Shown here: in pieces, positions 1-7,623 of the stretch
How the letters are laid out: each line of letters begins with the position of its first letter
How positions within the stretch are numbered: the first letter of the stretch is position 1
Source of the DNA: Candidatus Schekmanbacteria bacterium
Lineage (GTDB): Bacteria > CSSED10-310 > JACPHN01
Assembly: GCA_016188575.1 (NCBI GenBank)
Contig: JACPHN010000195.1
Location: 1-52,745 of the forward strand
DNA: 52,745 nucleotides
Reading direction: 5' to 3'
Notes under the pieces: generated by a model
What the model was told of the DNA's origin: nothing
The model's input: only the letters and a program-made list of their open reading frames with translations
The model's database searches: none
Made by a program: the position numbers and the translations under genes

Positions 1-2
1 AG

Positions 3-263
3 GTCTCAATCCCCTAGAAAACGGGGCCGGTCTGCAGACCGGCGGACGCCGCGGCGGACGCCGCCGCGGACGCGTAGTCTCAATCCCCTAGAAAACGGGG
101 CCGGTCTGCAGACAGGTGCGCATAGCGCGCACATAGTCCGAGGTACTACGAGTCTCAATCCCCTAGAAAACGGGGCCGGTCTGCAGACCTTGAAAGAGAA
201 TCCGCCCTACTAGACTCGCGAGCGCGGTCTCAATCCCCTAGAAAACGGGGCCGGTCTGCAGAC
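3..263 (-). CRISPR. CRISPR array, leader-proximal end (4 repeats, 3 spacers)
   Basis: Four identical 37-nt repeats lie at 3-39, 77-113, 152-188 and 227-263, separated by unrelated spacers of 37, 38 and 38 nt (40-76, 114-151, 189-226). On the plus strand each repeat begins GTCTCAATCCCC and ends in the 10-nt palindrome GTCTGCAGAC; an internal CCCC/GGGG pair can form a stem. Read on the minus strand the repeat ends in ATTGAGAC, which resembles the ATTGAAAC/G 3' ends of many type I and III repeats (the crRNA 5' tag). I therefore infer leftward transcription, with the leader on the right. The array runs off the left edge. No cas gene is present in the window, so the type cannot be assigned. Confidence 0.95.
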
Positions 264-449
264 AGTCCCCCTGGAAATCATCTCCCCGGGCCCAATACCG
301 GGCCTCTTTCAACGCACCCATAGGGGGGGATCCCCCACCATCCCCGGAACCAGATGTTCAGTTGCCAAGGAACCGCTCCATCTTCGCGTTTTCCACGCCA
401 ACGGTGCTCTCTTTGTCCGTAATTTAGGTGATTGCCCCGATTGCCGCAA
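264..449 (-). promoter_or_regulatory. Probable CRISPR leader with candidate promoter
   Basis: If the array is read on the minus strand, this is the sequence upstream of its first repeat. On that strand a -35 like TTGCGG (444-449) and a -10 like TAAATT (421-426) are separated by 17 nt, which would start a leader transcript about 150 nt before the first repeat. The leader also holds a 12-bp palindrome (GGGGGATCCCCC, 325-336) and a short inverted repeat (289-293 with 300-304). Both the orientation and the promoter are inferences from sequence only. Confidence 0.45.
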
Positions 450-784
450 GCCCATGCGGAAAAACGCCGGCTGCTGCCGATTGCGGACAATCAGGTCCAC
501 GGTGTGCGTTGTTGGTCACAGCCCCGCTCGGCTCCACCGCGCGGCCAGATTCAGGAAACGCACCGTCGCGCCGTCCGGCCCGCAGCGAATGGACCGCTGC
601 GGACGAGCTGCTCCCATTCGCTCATCTGCGCGCACGGCAGGCCTTCCGCGCGCCGCGGCCAAGCGCTCCACGCGGCGCGTCGTCTGAGCGCGCTTCCTCG
701 CAAGCTCAGACTTCGAGCTGCATCCACCGCGCTTTCGCCGGCATCCTGAGCGGAAAGTGCATCGCATCACGGATTCCCCCGGCC

Positions 785-870
785 TCACTCCCACCGCCGG
801 CCCGTCGCGGGGGATGGACGGAAGAGGGTCTTCGCAATGCGCTTTCCACACTGCTTACAGCCGCTCGGGC
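785..870 (+). repeat. Dispersed repeat, copy A
   Basis: The stretch 264-959 has no convincing gene; the open frames in it have no recognisable domain or ribosome site. Its right half carries a GC-rich hairpin-like part (CTCCCACCG...CGCGGGGG) followed by a segment around TTCGCAATGCGCTTTCC and then GCTTACAG. A related sequence occurs in opposite orientation at 51566-51660, where TTCGCGATGCGCTTTCC is followed by GCTTGCAG. Most positions match across the shared ~40 nt. I read this as one copy of an intergenic repeat family of this genome. Confidence 0.5.
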
Positions 871-959
871 GGTGGCTTGCTGACAGCGGGGCAGCGCTCG
901 AAACGCACAAGCGGGCGCGACAAATCGCGCCCGCAAGCATCAGAACCTGCGTCGAGAGG

Positions 960-3122
960 TCACTTGGCGGTCGTGGTCGCGGCCGCCTCGACCTGCACGG
1001 CCAGCGTCTCCCCCGACGACACGGGCGCGGTCGTCTCGGTGCCGGCGCTCGGGTACTTCTCCTCGCCGCCCGCGGACTGCACTCCCGTCGTCTCGTCCAC
1101 GCCGGTCGTGACTTCCACCGCCGTGACTGCGCTCTCCTGCAGTTTCTCGCCCAGCGCTTCCAGCGGGGTCGTCGCCCGCTCGATCGTCTTGCGCAGGGTG
1201 CGCGTGACGGAGCTGCCATCGCTGTTCCACGCCACCGCGCTGATGGTGACCGTGAGCGTCTTGGGCTGGGTGGTCGGGACCGCCGCGAGCGCGGATCCGG
1301 AGCTGGTTGCGGTCACGATGGACGAACCGTCCTTGGAGACCGCGGGTGCCGAGGGGCTGCCGCACATCTCGACGTCGGCAGGATAGGCCCTGCACCAGGT
1401 GGCGCGGACGTTCCACGTGGCGCGCAGGGTGTACCGGCGGTAGCCGTCTTCCACACTCTCGCCCAGGCGTGCAGCGTCCGTGGCGGAGGCGAGGAGTTGG
1501 TCGTCGATCCACAGGTCCATGCCGCCGACGCGGGCCGGCTCCGGCAGGTAGATGCTGGTGGTCAGCAGCGGAGCGTCCATGGAATAGACTTCTCGCGGCA
1601 CCGCGAGCCGGGTGATGTCGGGGATCGGCTGCGGAAAAGTCTCGCCGACCATTCTCATGATGAGCACGCGCCGCGCGTCCGTCGCCATGGGGAACAGCGG
1701 GCCGCCGTCGAATGCCGCTGCGGAGACCGTCATCCAGCGGCCTACCATGCTCGGATTGTCCTCGAAGTCGCGCCAGGGGTGCCACTGGAAGTTGAAGTCC
1801 GGCCCGATGCGCTGCGCGTCGTCCGCCGCGGGAGCGTAGGCGAACAGATCACGGCGGTCCTCGTAAAAGCTCACCAGATTGATGTCCGCGCTGCCGTGAG
1901 CGAACGCCTCGTAGTGGATGGGCACCGTATGACCGGTGTTGAGGTAGGAATTCGGCACGGTGCTGGCGAGCTCCGCCGCGTATCCACCGGTATCGCCGCC
2001 GGGGATGCCGTCCTCGGCAAGGTAAATGACCTCGCGGTCGGCGATTTCGTGCTCGCCGCCGATGGTCACCGTCAGGCCGGGGTGCGGATACGCCCCGTTG
2101 AGAATCTCGGCGATGACGCTGTCGTCTTCCAGACCGTGCTCGGCGGGGCAGCTTCGCATGGCGTCGATGAGCCCGTGGTCGTAGTAGCTCGTGGTGTAGT
2201 GGCCGGAGCCGTCGACGAGAACGGTTTTCACCTGCTCAGGATTCGCGTAGATGGCGTTGTATACGTCGCGATTGCCGTAGATGTAGCAGTAGTCGTCGCC
2301 CGACTGGCAGCGAGTAGTGCCGGGATGCGGATCGGGATGATCGGGGTTGTACGGATCGTCGCACGAGTAGGAGGAGTCGTGGTCCAGGCTGAGCGCGCTA
2401 CCATGTGCGAACAGGCTCCAACAATCGTTGAGCGAGGTCACGATGCACTCCTTGGCTCTGGTGTTGCGGAGGTTGTCGATGTAGACGGGGACGTGGGGGT
2501 TCTGGACGTCGCCGTGGGTATCCTTGAACGCCCCGAAGGAAGGCGCGATGCTCAGGTGGTACACGTTGGGGTTGGCATGAACCGCTTCGAGCGTCTGGTG
2601 GCCGCCATAACTTTTGGAGGTGATCAGAATCTGCCGCCCACCTTCGGTCGCGCCGTCCACGAGCGCTCCGAAACGCTCCTGAAACCGCGGATGGTCGACC
2701 GGATAATCTTCATAGTAGTAGAGCGCGATCATCTTGATGATCCACGCGGTGCCGATGCCGCCACAGGCCATCTCGTCCACCCCTTGGGGCAGGTAAACGT
2801 AGACCAACGCTTCCGCGCCGCTGCCCAGGAGCTTCAGCTCGGCTTCCCACAGCCCGTGGCCCTCGCGCTTCATGGAAGCGCTGACGTCGATCCAGCGATA
2901 GCGCTTCGCGTACTGAATGGCTTCTTCCAGGCTCAGGCGCTGGCGCGTGCAGCCTTCGCCCGGTGCGTCGCAGTCGTTGCGAACGAGGAACATCGAGCCT
3001 TCGCGATCGTACTCGACGCAGCTCGAGTCGCCGTAGGGTGATTCCGTCGCCTGGGCAGTGAGCGCGGTGCCGACAAGGAGCGCGATCGCTGCGAGGGCCA
3101 TGGTGCTGACTCGGTTTTGCAT
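960..3122 (-). CDS. Secreted alpha/beta-hydrolase-like protein
   Basis: A 720-residue exported protein. The open frame extends further upstream, but ATG 3122 is preceded by AGGAA at a good distance and begins a clear signal peptide (MQNRVSTMALAAIALLVG..., cleavage near residue 25). The segment ITSKSYGGHQT, with Ser171, looks like the nucleophile elbow of an alpha/beta hydrolase with the first Gly of GxSxG replaced by Ser. The N-terminal half has many Cys residues, suggesting disulfides. The last ~200 residues look like beta-sandwich followed by a Thr/Ala/Glu-rich tail. The substrate is unknown; an esterase or peptidase role is possible. It is divergent from the metallopeptidase gene on its right. 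Secretion is well supported, the enzyme class only moderately. Confidence 0.75.
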   Translation of the reverse strand: MQNRVSTMALAAIALLVGTALTAQATESPYGDSSCVEYDREGSMFLVRNDCDAPGEGCTRQRLSLEEAIQYAKRYRWIDVSASMKREGHGLWEAELKLLGSGAEALVYVYLPQGVDEMACGGIGTAWIIKMIALYYYEDYPVDHPRFQERFGALVDGATEGGRQILITSKSYGGHQTLEAVHANPNVYHLSIAPSFGAFKDTHGDVQNPHVPVYIDNLRNTRAKECIVTSLNDCWSLFAHGSALSLDHDSSYSCDDPYNPDHPDPHPGTTRCQSGDDYCYIYGNRDVYNAIYANPEQVKTVLVDGSGHYTTSYYDHGLIDAMRSCPAEHGLEDDSVIAEILNGAYPHPGLTVTIGGEHEIADREVIYLAEDGIPGGDTGGYAAELASTVPNSYLNTGHTVPIHYEAFAHGSADINLVSFYEDRRDLFAYAPAADDAQRIGPDFNFQWHPWRDFEDNPSMVGRWMTVSAAAFDGGPLFPMATDARRVLIMRMVGETFPQPIPDITRLAVPREVYSMDAPLLTTSIYLPEPARVGGMDLWIDDQLLASATDAARLGESVEDGYRRYTLRATWNVRATWCRAYPADVEMCGSPSAPAVSKDGSSIVTATSSGSALAAVPTTQPKTLTVTISAVAWNSDGSSVTRTLRKTIERATTPLEALGEKLQESAVTAVEVTTGVDETTGVQSAGGEEKYPSAGTETTAPVSSGETLAVQVEAAATTTAK

Positions 3123-3448
3123 GTGCTTTTCCTCGGTTGTCGTGAGTATTGCGCGTCCGGCAAGCCGTCGCCGCCGGGGTTGTGCAGCATTCTGCAGTGC
3201 AATGCGCTTGCCACCTCGGAGCGGGGCTATCAGGTGCGGCGAGAGCGCGTCAGGATGCGCCCGAAAGCCGCCCGCTCGCCGGTTTCCGGGTATCCCGCGA
3301 GCGCCATGCAGCGTGAGCTTTTCACGCCAGGCGCCTCTGGAGCCGCGTAGGCGGAGCGTGTAGTATATGAAAAACCCGGTTCGGTACCCGGCTAGCAAGG
3401 AGCGCCGGATTCCGTGAGCTCACGTATCCTTCAGGAGAGCCCCAACTC
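3123..3448. other. Divergent intergenic region
   Basis: This 326-nt region separates two divergent secreted-protein genes and should carry both promoters. An AT-rich patch (TAGTATATGAAAAA, about 3361-3374) is the only obvious promoter-like element, and AGGAG at 3433-3437 serves the right-hand gene. I could not define a -35/-10 pair with confidence and see no conserved RNA or repeat. Confidence 0.4.
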
Positions 3449-5563
3449 ATGTCCCACCGCGAACGCATTGCCGCGTCGTTGCTTTGCTGCTGCGCCATAC
3501 TCGTCGCCGCTCCGGCGGCTGGCGCCCGCGGAAGCGGCGCCGCGTGGAGTTTCCTTTCCGCTCCCTCGGAGCTCCGCGCACTGGCCGAAAAAGATGCCTG
3601 GGTCAGGCCCCAGGGGGCACACCGCGTGCTCGCCATCGACGCGGGCCGACTCACCGGCGCGCTCGCCGGTGCGCGCCCGGAGCTGTCACCGGGCTTTGAC
3701 ACCGCCGTGATCATCGAGGTGCCGACTCCGGCCGGCGAGCTGGAGGCGTTTCGCGTCTGGGAATCGCCGATCATGGCGCCGGAGCTTTCGGCATGGCTCG
3801 CCAGCAGCGGGTGGCCGATGAAAACCTACGCGGGGGTAAGCGTCCACTCACCGGCGAGGTCGATTCGCTTCGATTGGGGTGGCCCCGCCGGCTTCCACGC
3901 CGCGGTGTCCGCCGGTCAGGATTCTTACTACGTCGATCCTTATAACCGCGGCGACACCCTGCACTACGCGTCCTACAAGCGCAGCGCTTTACGGGAAACG
4001 CATCCGCGGCCGGCCTGCCTGACCCCGACCCGCGGCGAGCCCACCTCCCCCCCGTCATACCGGGTGCCGCTCGGCAGACTGCGAACCTATCGCCTCGCCA
4101 TGGCGGCCACCGGGGAGTATACGGCGTTTCACGGAGGCACCGCGTCCGCAGGTCTCGCCGGCCTCGTCACTACCATCAATCGCGTCAACCAGATCTACGA
4201 GCGCGACCTGTCGATCCGCCTGGTGCTCATCGCCAACAACGAGTCGATCGTGTACACCGACTCCTCCACCGACCCCTACACCAATGGCGAGTCGGACGCC
4301 ATGGTCGAGCAAAACCAGGCGAACCTCGACGCCAGAATCGGCGCCTCGAGCTACGACATCGGTCACGTCGTCGGAACCGGCAGCGGCGGCTACGCGCCCG
4401 GCCTGGTGTGCCGCAACGGTGAGAAGGCCATGGGCATGACGGGGCGGGACGAGCCTCGCGGCGATGGGTTCGACATCGACTACGTCGCCCACGAAATGGG
4501 CCACCAATTCAGCGCGGACCACACCTTCGATGGGATGGGCGGAAGCTGCCTGCGAGGCCGCTGGGATCCGGCCGCCGTGGAACCAGGCAGCGGCGCCACG
4601 ATCATGGGGTACGCCGGCATTTGCGGCGAGGATGACTTGCAAGCGCACAGCGACGCCATGTTCCACTCTCTGAGCATCGATCAGATTCTCGCGTATTCGG
4701 AGTCGCTGTCGTGCAGCCGGGACGTGTCCAACGGCAACCAGGCAGCCCCTGTCATCGACGCCGGTGCGAGCTACTTCATTCCCGCCCGCACTCCCTTCGC
4801 GTTGACGGCCGCCAGTGCCAGCGACGCGGATGGCGATGCCGTGACCATTTCATGGGAAGAGTATGACTTCAACCGCGGTCCGCTGGGTACTCCTCTCAAT
4901 GCCGGCGACCGCGGGGATAACCCGATCATCCGCACCTGGCCCCCCACCTCGTCGCGCGAGCGCCTTATCCCGAGGCTCGAGGACGTGCTCGCCGGCGTCC
5001 CGGCGGCGGGTGAAACCCTGCCCACAACTGGCAGAACGCTCACCTTCCGCGCCGTCGTCCGCGACAACCACAGCGCCGGCGGCCTCACGTCGGTCAGTAC
5101 CATGGCAGTCACGTCAGTCGTGTCCGCGACCGGATTCGCCGTGACGGAGCCCGCTGCGGCCGCCAAGACCTCCGGCAGCGTCACGGTCAAGTGGGATGTA
5201 GCCGACACGACCTTGTCCCCGATCAGCACCAGCGCGGTCGACATCCTGCTCTCGACCGATGGCGGTGCAACGTTCACCACCACACTTGCGGCGGGGACGC
5301 CGAACGACGGGAATCAAAAGGTCAACCTCACGGCGACTCCGACAACGACCGCGCGGATCATGGTCAGAGCCCAGGGTAACATCTTCCTTGCCGTCTCCCC
5401 AGGCGACTTTACCATCGAGGAAGAAAGCGAGGGGGGAGGCGGAGGCGGCTGTTTCCGGAATGCTGCAGACGGGAGCGGACGACTCCCCGACGAGCTTGCG
5501 ATCTTCGCGGTTTTCTTGGCGGCAGCGACCTTGCGGCGGCTCCGGCGCCGCGGTGCGCGCTAG
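3449..5563 (+). CDS. Secreted reprolysin-type zinc metallopeptidase with C-terminal anchor
   Basis: A 704-residue exported protease. It has an N-terminal signal peptide (hydrophobic LLCCCAILVAAPAAG, cleavage near residue 25), a propeptide-like region to about residue 200, and a metzincin catalytic domain with the zinc motif HEMGHQFSADH (His348, Glu349, His352, His358), followed by a GYAGIC Met-turn-like segment. This fits the reprolysin-like M12B group of bacterial secreted peptidases. Residues ~440-650 look like Ig/FN3-type beta domains. The C-terminus is a Gly run with a Cys (GGGGGGCF), a hydrophobic helix and an Arg cluster (RRLRRRGAR), the layout of tripartite surface-sorting tails. No matching sortase-like enzyme is visible nearby. 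AGGAG precedes the ATG. Confidence 0.88.
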   Translation: MSHRERIAASLLCCCAILVAAPAAGARGSGAAWSFLSAPSELRALAEKDAWVRPQGAHRVLAIDAGRLTGALAGARPELSPGFDTAVIIEVPTPAGELEAFRVWESPIMAPELSAWLASSGWPMKTYAGVSVHSPARSIRFDWGGPAGFHAAVSAGQDSYYVDPYNRGDTLHYASYKRSALRETHPRPACLTPTRGEPTSPPSYRVPLGRLRTYRLAMAATGEYTAFHGGTASAGLAGLVTTINRVNQIYERDLSIRLVLIANNESIVYTDSSTDPYTNGESDAMVEQNQANLDARIGASSYDIGHVVGTGSGGYAPGLVCRNGEKAMGMTGRDEPRGDGFDIDYVAHEMGHQFSADHTFDGMGGSCLRGRWDPAAVEPGSGATIMGYAGICGEDDLQAHSDAMFHSLSIDQILAYSESLSCSRDVSNGNQAAPVIDAGASYFIPARTPFALTAASASDADGDAVTISWEEYDFNRGPLGTPLNAGDRGDNPIIRTWPPTSSRERLIPRLEDVLAGVPAAGETLPTTGRTLTFRAVVRDNHSAGGLTSVSTMAVTSVVSATGFAVTEPAAAAKTSGSVTVKWDVADTTLSPISTSAVDILLSTDGGATFTTTLAAGTPNDGNQKVNLTATPTTTARIMVRAQGNIFLAVSPGDFTIEEESEGGGGGGCFRNAADGSGRLPDELAIFAVFLAAATLRRLRRRGAR

Positions 5564-5625
5564 CTTATTGCGCGTCATCTCCGCAAGGGACATGACAAAG
5601 CGGGAACGGGAGATCTATCGAGCTC

Positions 5626-5892
5626 CTGGCTAGGCAATTCAAAACCGAAGACGACGAGCGGGCCTTTTGGGCGACGCACGATTCTGCTGACGTGATCGAT
5701 TGGTCCAAGGCGCGGCGGCTTACATTGCCAAACCTGAAACCGTCGCTAAAAACGATTTCGTTGCGTCTTTCCGAGGCGATGATCGAGCCGTTGAAGGTGC
5801 TCGCCAACAGGAACGACGTGCCTTACCAGACGCTCATCAAGATCATACTTGCGGAGCGGCTTGAGGAAGAGCTCCGCGCTGTGGTGAGGTAG
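5626..5892 (+). CDS. CopG/BrnA-type ribbon-helix-helix antitoxin, orphan, unclear start
   Basis: The segment DWSKARRLTLPNLKPSLKTI, followed by SLRLSEAMIEPLKVLANRNDVPYQTLIKII, is typical of the CopG/RHH antitoxins paired with BrnT- or RelE-like toxins. The first conventional start is GTG 5692 (66 residues). Family-like sequence continues in frame upstream (FKTEDDERAFWATHDSADVI), so the real N-terminus lies before 5692. The frame is open from 5596 but has no ATG, GTG or TTG start there; CTG 5626 is the only near-cognate codon I see. An ATG at 5592 with sensible spacing is in another frame and hits a stop after 13 codons, so an early frameshift is possible. No toxin gene adjoins it on either side. 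Probably an orphan or decaying antitoxin. Confidence 0.7.
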   Translation: MARQFKTEDDERAFWATHDSADVIDWSKARRLTLPNLKPSLKTISLRLSEAMIEPLKVLANRNDVPYQTLIKIILAERLEEELRAVVR

Positions 5893-5942
5893 GGCGCGGG
5901 GCCGGCGAGGGCCCTGAGTCGGGGTGAGGCGATCGGTTGTAA

Positions 5943-5976
5943 GCGTCTGGACCGAGAGATGTGCTCACCCAGACGC
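5943..5976. repeat. Stem-loop upstream of tetR
   Basis: GCGTCTGG at 5943-5950 is perfectly inverted at 5969-5976 around an 18-nt loop. It lies between the antitoxin gene and the tetR promoter and could be a weak terminator or part of the regulatory region. There is no T-tract. Confidence 0.4.
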
Positions 5977-5999
5977 CTGAGACGGTGAGTCACACGTGC

Positions 6000-6030
6000 T
6001 TGACATGGAGGTAAGTGAGTATTAACTTAC
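6000..6030 (+). promoter_or_regulatory. tetR promoter with overlapping operator palindrome
   Basis: A TTGACA -35 box (6000-6005) is followed by AT-rich candidate -10 sequences at 6020-6027. They overlap the inverted repeat GTAAGT (6011-6016)...ACTTAC (6025-6030), whose left half reads TAAGTGAGT, a common TetR-operator pattern. An operator lying on the promoter suggests that the downstream repressor controls its own gene. Whether it also controls the export genes depends on readthrough or a second site not identified here. Confidence 0.6.
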
Positions 6031-6035
6031 CACGC

Positions 6036-6743
6036 ATGAGTGACTCGACTGAACGCATGAAAGCCATTGACCGCCGCGCCGCAATCCTCGCTGCCGCCCT
6101 CCCCCTCTTCGCCGCCAACGGCCCAGATGGCGTCACCACCAAGGAGATCGCCGCCGCCGCCGCCGTCTCCGAGGCGCTTCTTTATCGCCACTTCCCGAGC
6201 AAGCAAGCAATCTTTGAGGCAATCCAGGAGGACTGCGTCCGCGAAGCCACTGAAAACATCGGACGACTCGAGGAGCTCCCCGACAACACCGCGACGCTGG
6301 TGATGTGCATCTACCTGTTGATGTGGAAGATCCTGCGCGGTCCGCAGAGAATCTACGGGCTCCACACCTGCATCGCCCGGCTTCAGTTACGCTCGCTCCT
6401 GGACGATGGCTCCTTCGCCCGATCCTTTCTCGAGCTTTCCTCGGCCGCATGGGTGGACAAGCTCTCGCGGTGCGTGGACGCCGCCATCGCCGCCGGGGAT
6501 CTCGAGAACGATCGCGAAGGTGCGGAGCTCGGTATCTGGTTCGCCCACCACATGTCGATCGCTTTGCGCATGTACGGCCTGCCAAGCGAGCCGGTAGTCG
6601 CCTATCCGGTAGACCCCGCGGCGATCCTCGATCACGCCGTTCTCTACTGTCTGCGCGGCCTGGGACTTACCAGGAGCGCCATCAATGCACACTATAATCC
6701 GCGCGTTTTCGACCTGCTCCTATCCGGCGCCGAGACCCGGTAG
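6036..6743 (+). CDS. TetR family transcriptional regulator
   Basis: A 235-residue one-component repressor. The N-terminal helix-turn-helix is clear: AAILAAALPLFAANGPDGVT, KEIAAAAAVSEALLYRHFPS, then KQAIFEAI. The remaining ~170 residues form the ligand-binding and dimer domain, which varies too much to name a ligand. The frame also has GTG 6015, but that lies inside the promoter/operator. ATG 6036 falls close to the expected transcription start and has no Shine-Dalgarno, so a leaderless message is plausible. ATG 6057 is another option. It precedes the LolA-like/outer-membrane/RND genes in the same direction, so a hydrophobic export substrate is the likely inducer (inference). Confidence 0.88.
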   Translation: MSDSTERMKAIDRRAAILAAALPLFAANGPDGVTTKEIAAAAAVSEALLYRHFPSKQAIFEAIQEDCVREATENIGRLEELPDNTATLVMCIYLLMWKILRGPQRIYGLHTCIARLQLRSLLDDGSFARSFLELSSAAWVDKLSRCVDAAIAAGDLENDREGAELGIWFAHHMSIALRMYGLPSEPVVAYPVDPAAILDHAVLYCLRGLGLTRSAINAHYNPRVFDLLLSGAETR

Positions 6744-6814
6744 CCCCTTTCCACAATCACTCCCAAGCCGCTTTCGACATCCTCCGCACCCCTGTCCATC
6801 AAGGAGCCTCGCAC

Positions 6815-7591
6815 ATGAAAAAGCTCGCCGCCACGCTCTTGCTCGCCTGCGCGCTCCCGCTCGCACTCGCGCATTCCCAGACCCCGGAGGAAAAGGGTCT
6901 CGAAATCGCCACCGCCGCCAAAAAAGCGAATGCCGGCTACGTCGGTGAATCCTCTGAAATGGAGATGGTGCTCATCAATGCTCATGGCGATCGCACCGAG
7001 CGGCGCATGGTTTCAGTGATCTCCGAGGCTCCGGACGACGGTGACAAGTCTCGCATCGAGTTCCTGTGGCCGGCAGACGTCAAGGGCTCCCGCATGTTGA
7101 CGTGGGCACACAAGGATAAAGATGACGATCAGTGGCTCTTTCTGCCGGCCATCAATCGCACCAAGCGCATCGCCGCGCGAAACAAGTCCGGCTCGTTCAT
7201 GGGCTCGGAGTTCGCCTACGAAGATCTGGGAAGCCAGGAGCCGGAGAAGTTTGCTCACAAGCTCATCGCTGAAGAAACGCTCGGAGATAGAAGCGTCTGG
7301 AAGACTGAACGGGCTCCGCTGAACGCTGACAGTGGGTACAGCCGTGAAATCGTCTGGTTAGACAAGGAGTATATGAATCCTACAAAAATCGAATACTACG
7401 ATCGCAAGGGAGAGCTGCTCAAGACCGCGATCTTCTCTGATTATCGAAAGACCGGCCAGTGGTGGCGGCCCTTTCGCATCGAGATGGCCAATCACCAGAC
7501 AAAGAAGTCTTCCGTGCTGACCTGGACGAAGCGGGAGCTGTCGGTCACCCACAACGCGGTGCTGTTCGCGAGCGACGAGCTCGGTAGCTAG
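6815..7591 (+). CDS. Outer membrane lipoprotein-sorting (LolA-like) protein
   Basis: A 258-residue periplasmic protein with signal peptide MKKLAATLLLACALPLALA. The body has the beta-strand pattern of the LolA/LolB-like superfamily (DKSRIEFLWPADVKGSRML, DDQWLFLPAINRTKRIA, SGSFMGSEFAYEDL), the family usually annotated as outer membrane lipoprotein-sorting protein. Such proteins often sit beside RND exporters of the MMPL type and are thought to shuttle a lipid or acylated substrate across the periplasm. AGGAG lies just upstream of the ATG. It is the first gene of a three-gene export set with short gaps (32 and 21 nt). The substrate is unknown. Confidence 0.88.
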   Translation: MKKLAATLLLACALPLALAHSQTPEEKGLEIATAAKKANAGYVGESSEMEMVLINAHGDRTERRMVSVISEAPDDGDKSRIEFLWPADVKGSRMLTWAHKDKDDDQWLFLPAINRTKRIAARNKSGSFMGSEFAYEDLGSQEPEKFAHKLIAEETLGDRSVWKTERAPLNADSGYSREIVWLDKEYMNPTKIEYYDRKGELLKTAIFSDYRKTGQWWRPFRIEMANHQTKKSSVLTWTKRELSVTHNAVLFASDELGS

Positions 7592-7623
7592 CCCGGACCC
7601 GAGCAGCGCGACGAGGTGCGATC

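Noticed and set aside
428-883. 151-codon open frame and overlapping small frames right of the CRISPR leader
   Set aside because: Ser/Ala/Arg-rich composition, no ribosome site, no domain, several overlapping frames equally open as expected from high GC.
837-3041. 734-codon plus-strand open frame
   Set aside because: It is antisense to the secreted hydrolase gene, which has a signal peptide and ribosome site; the antisense product has no domain.
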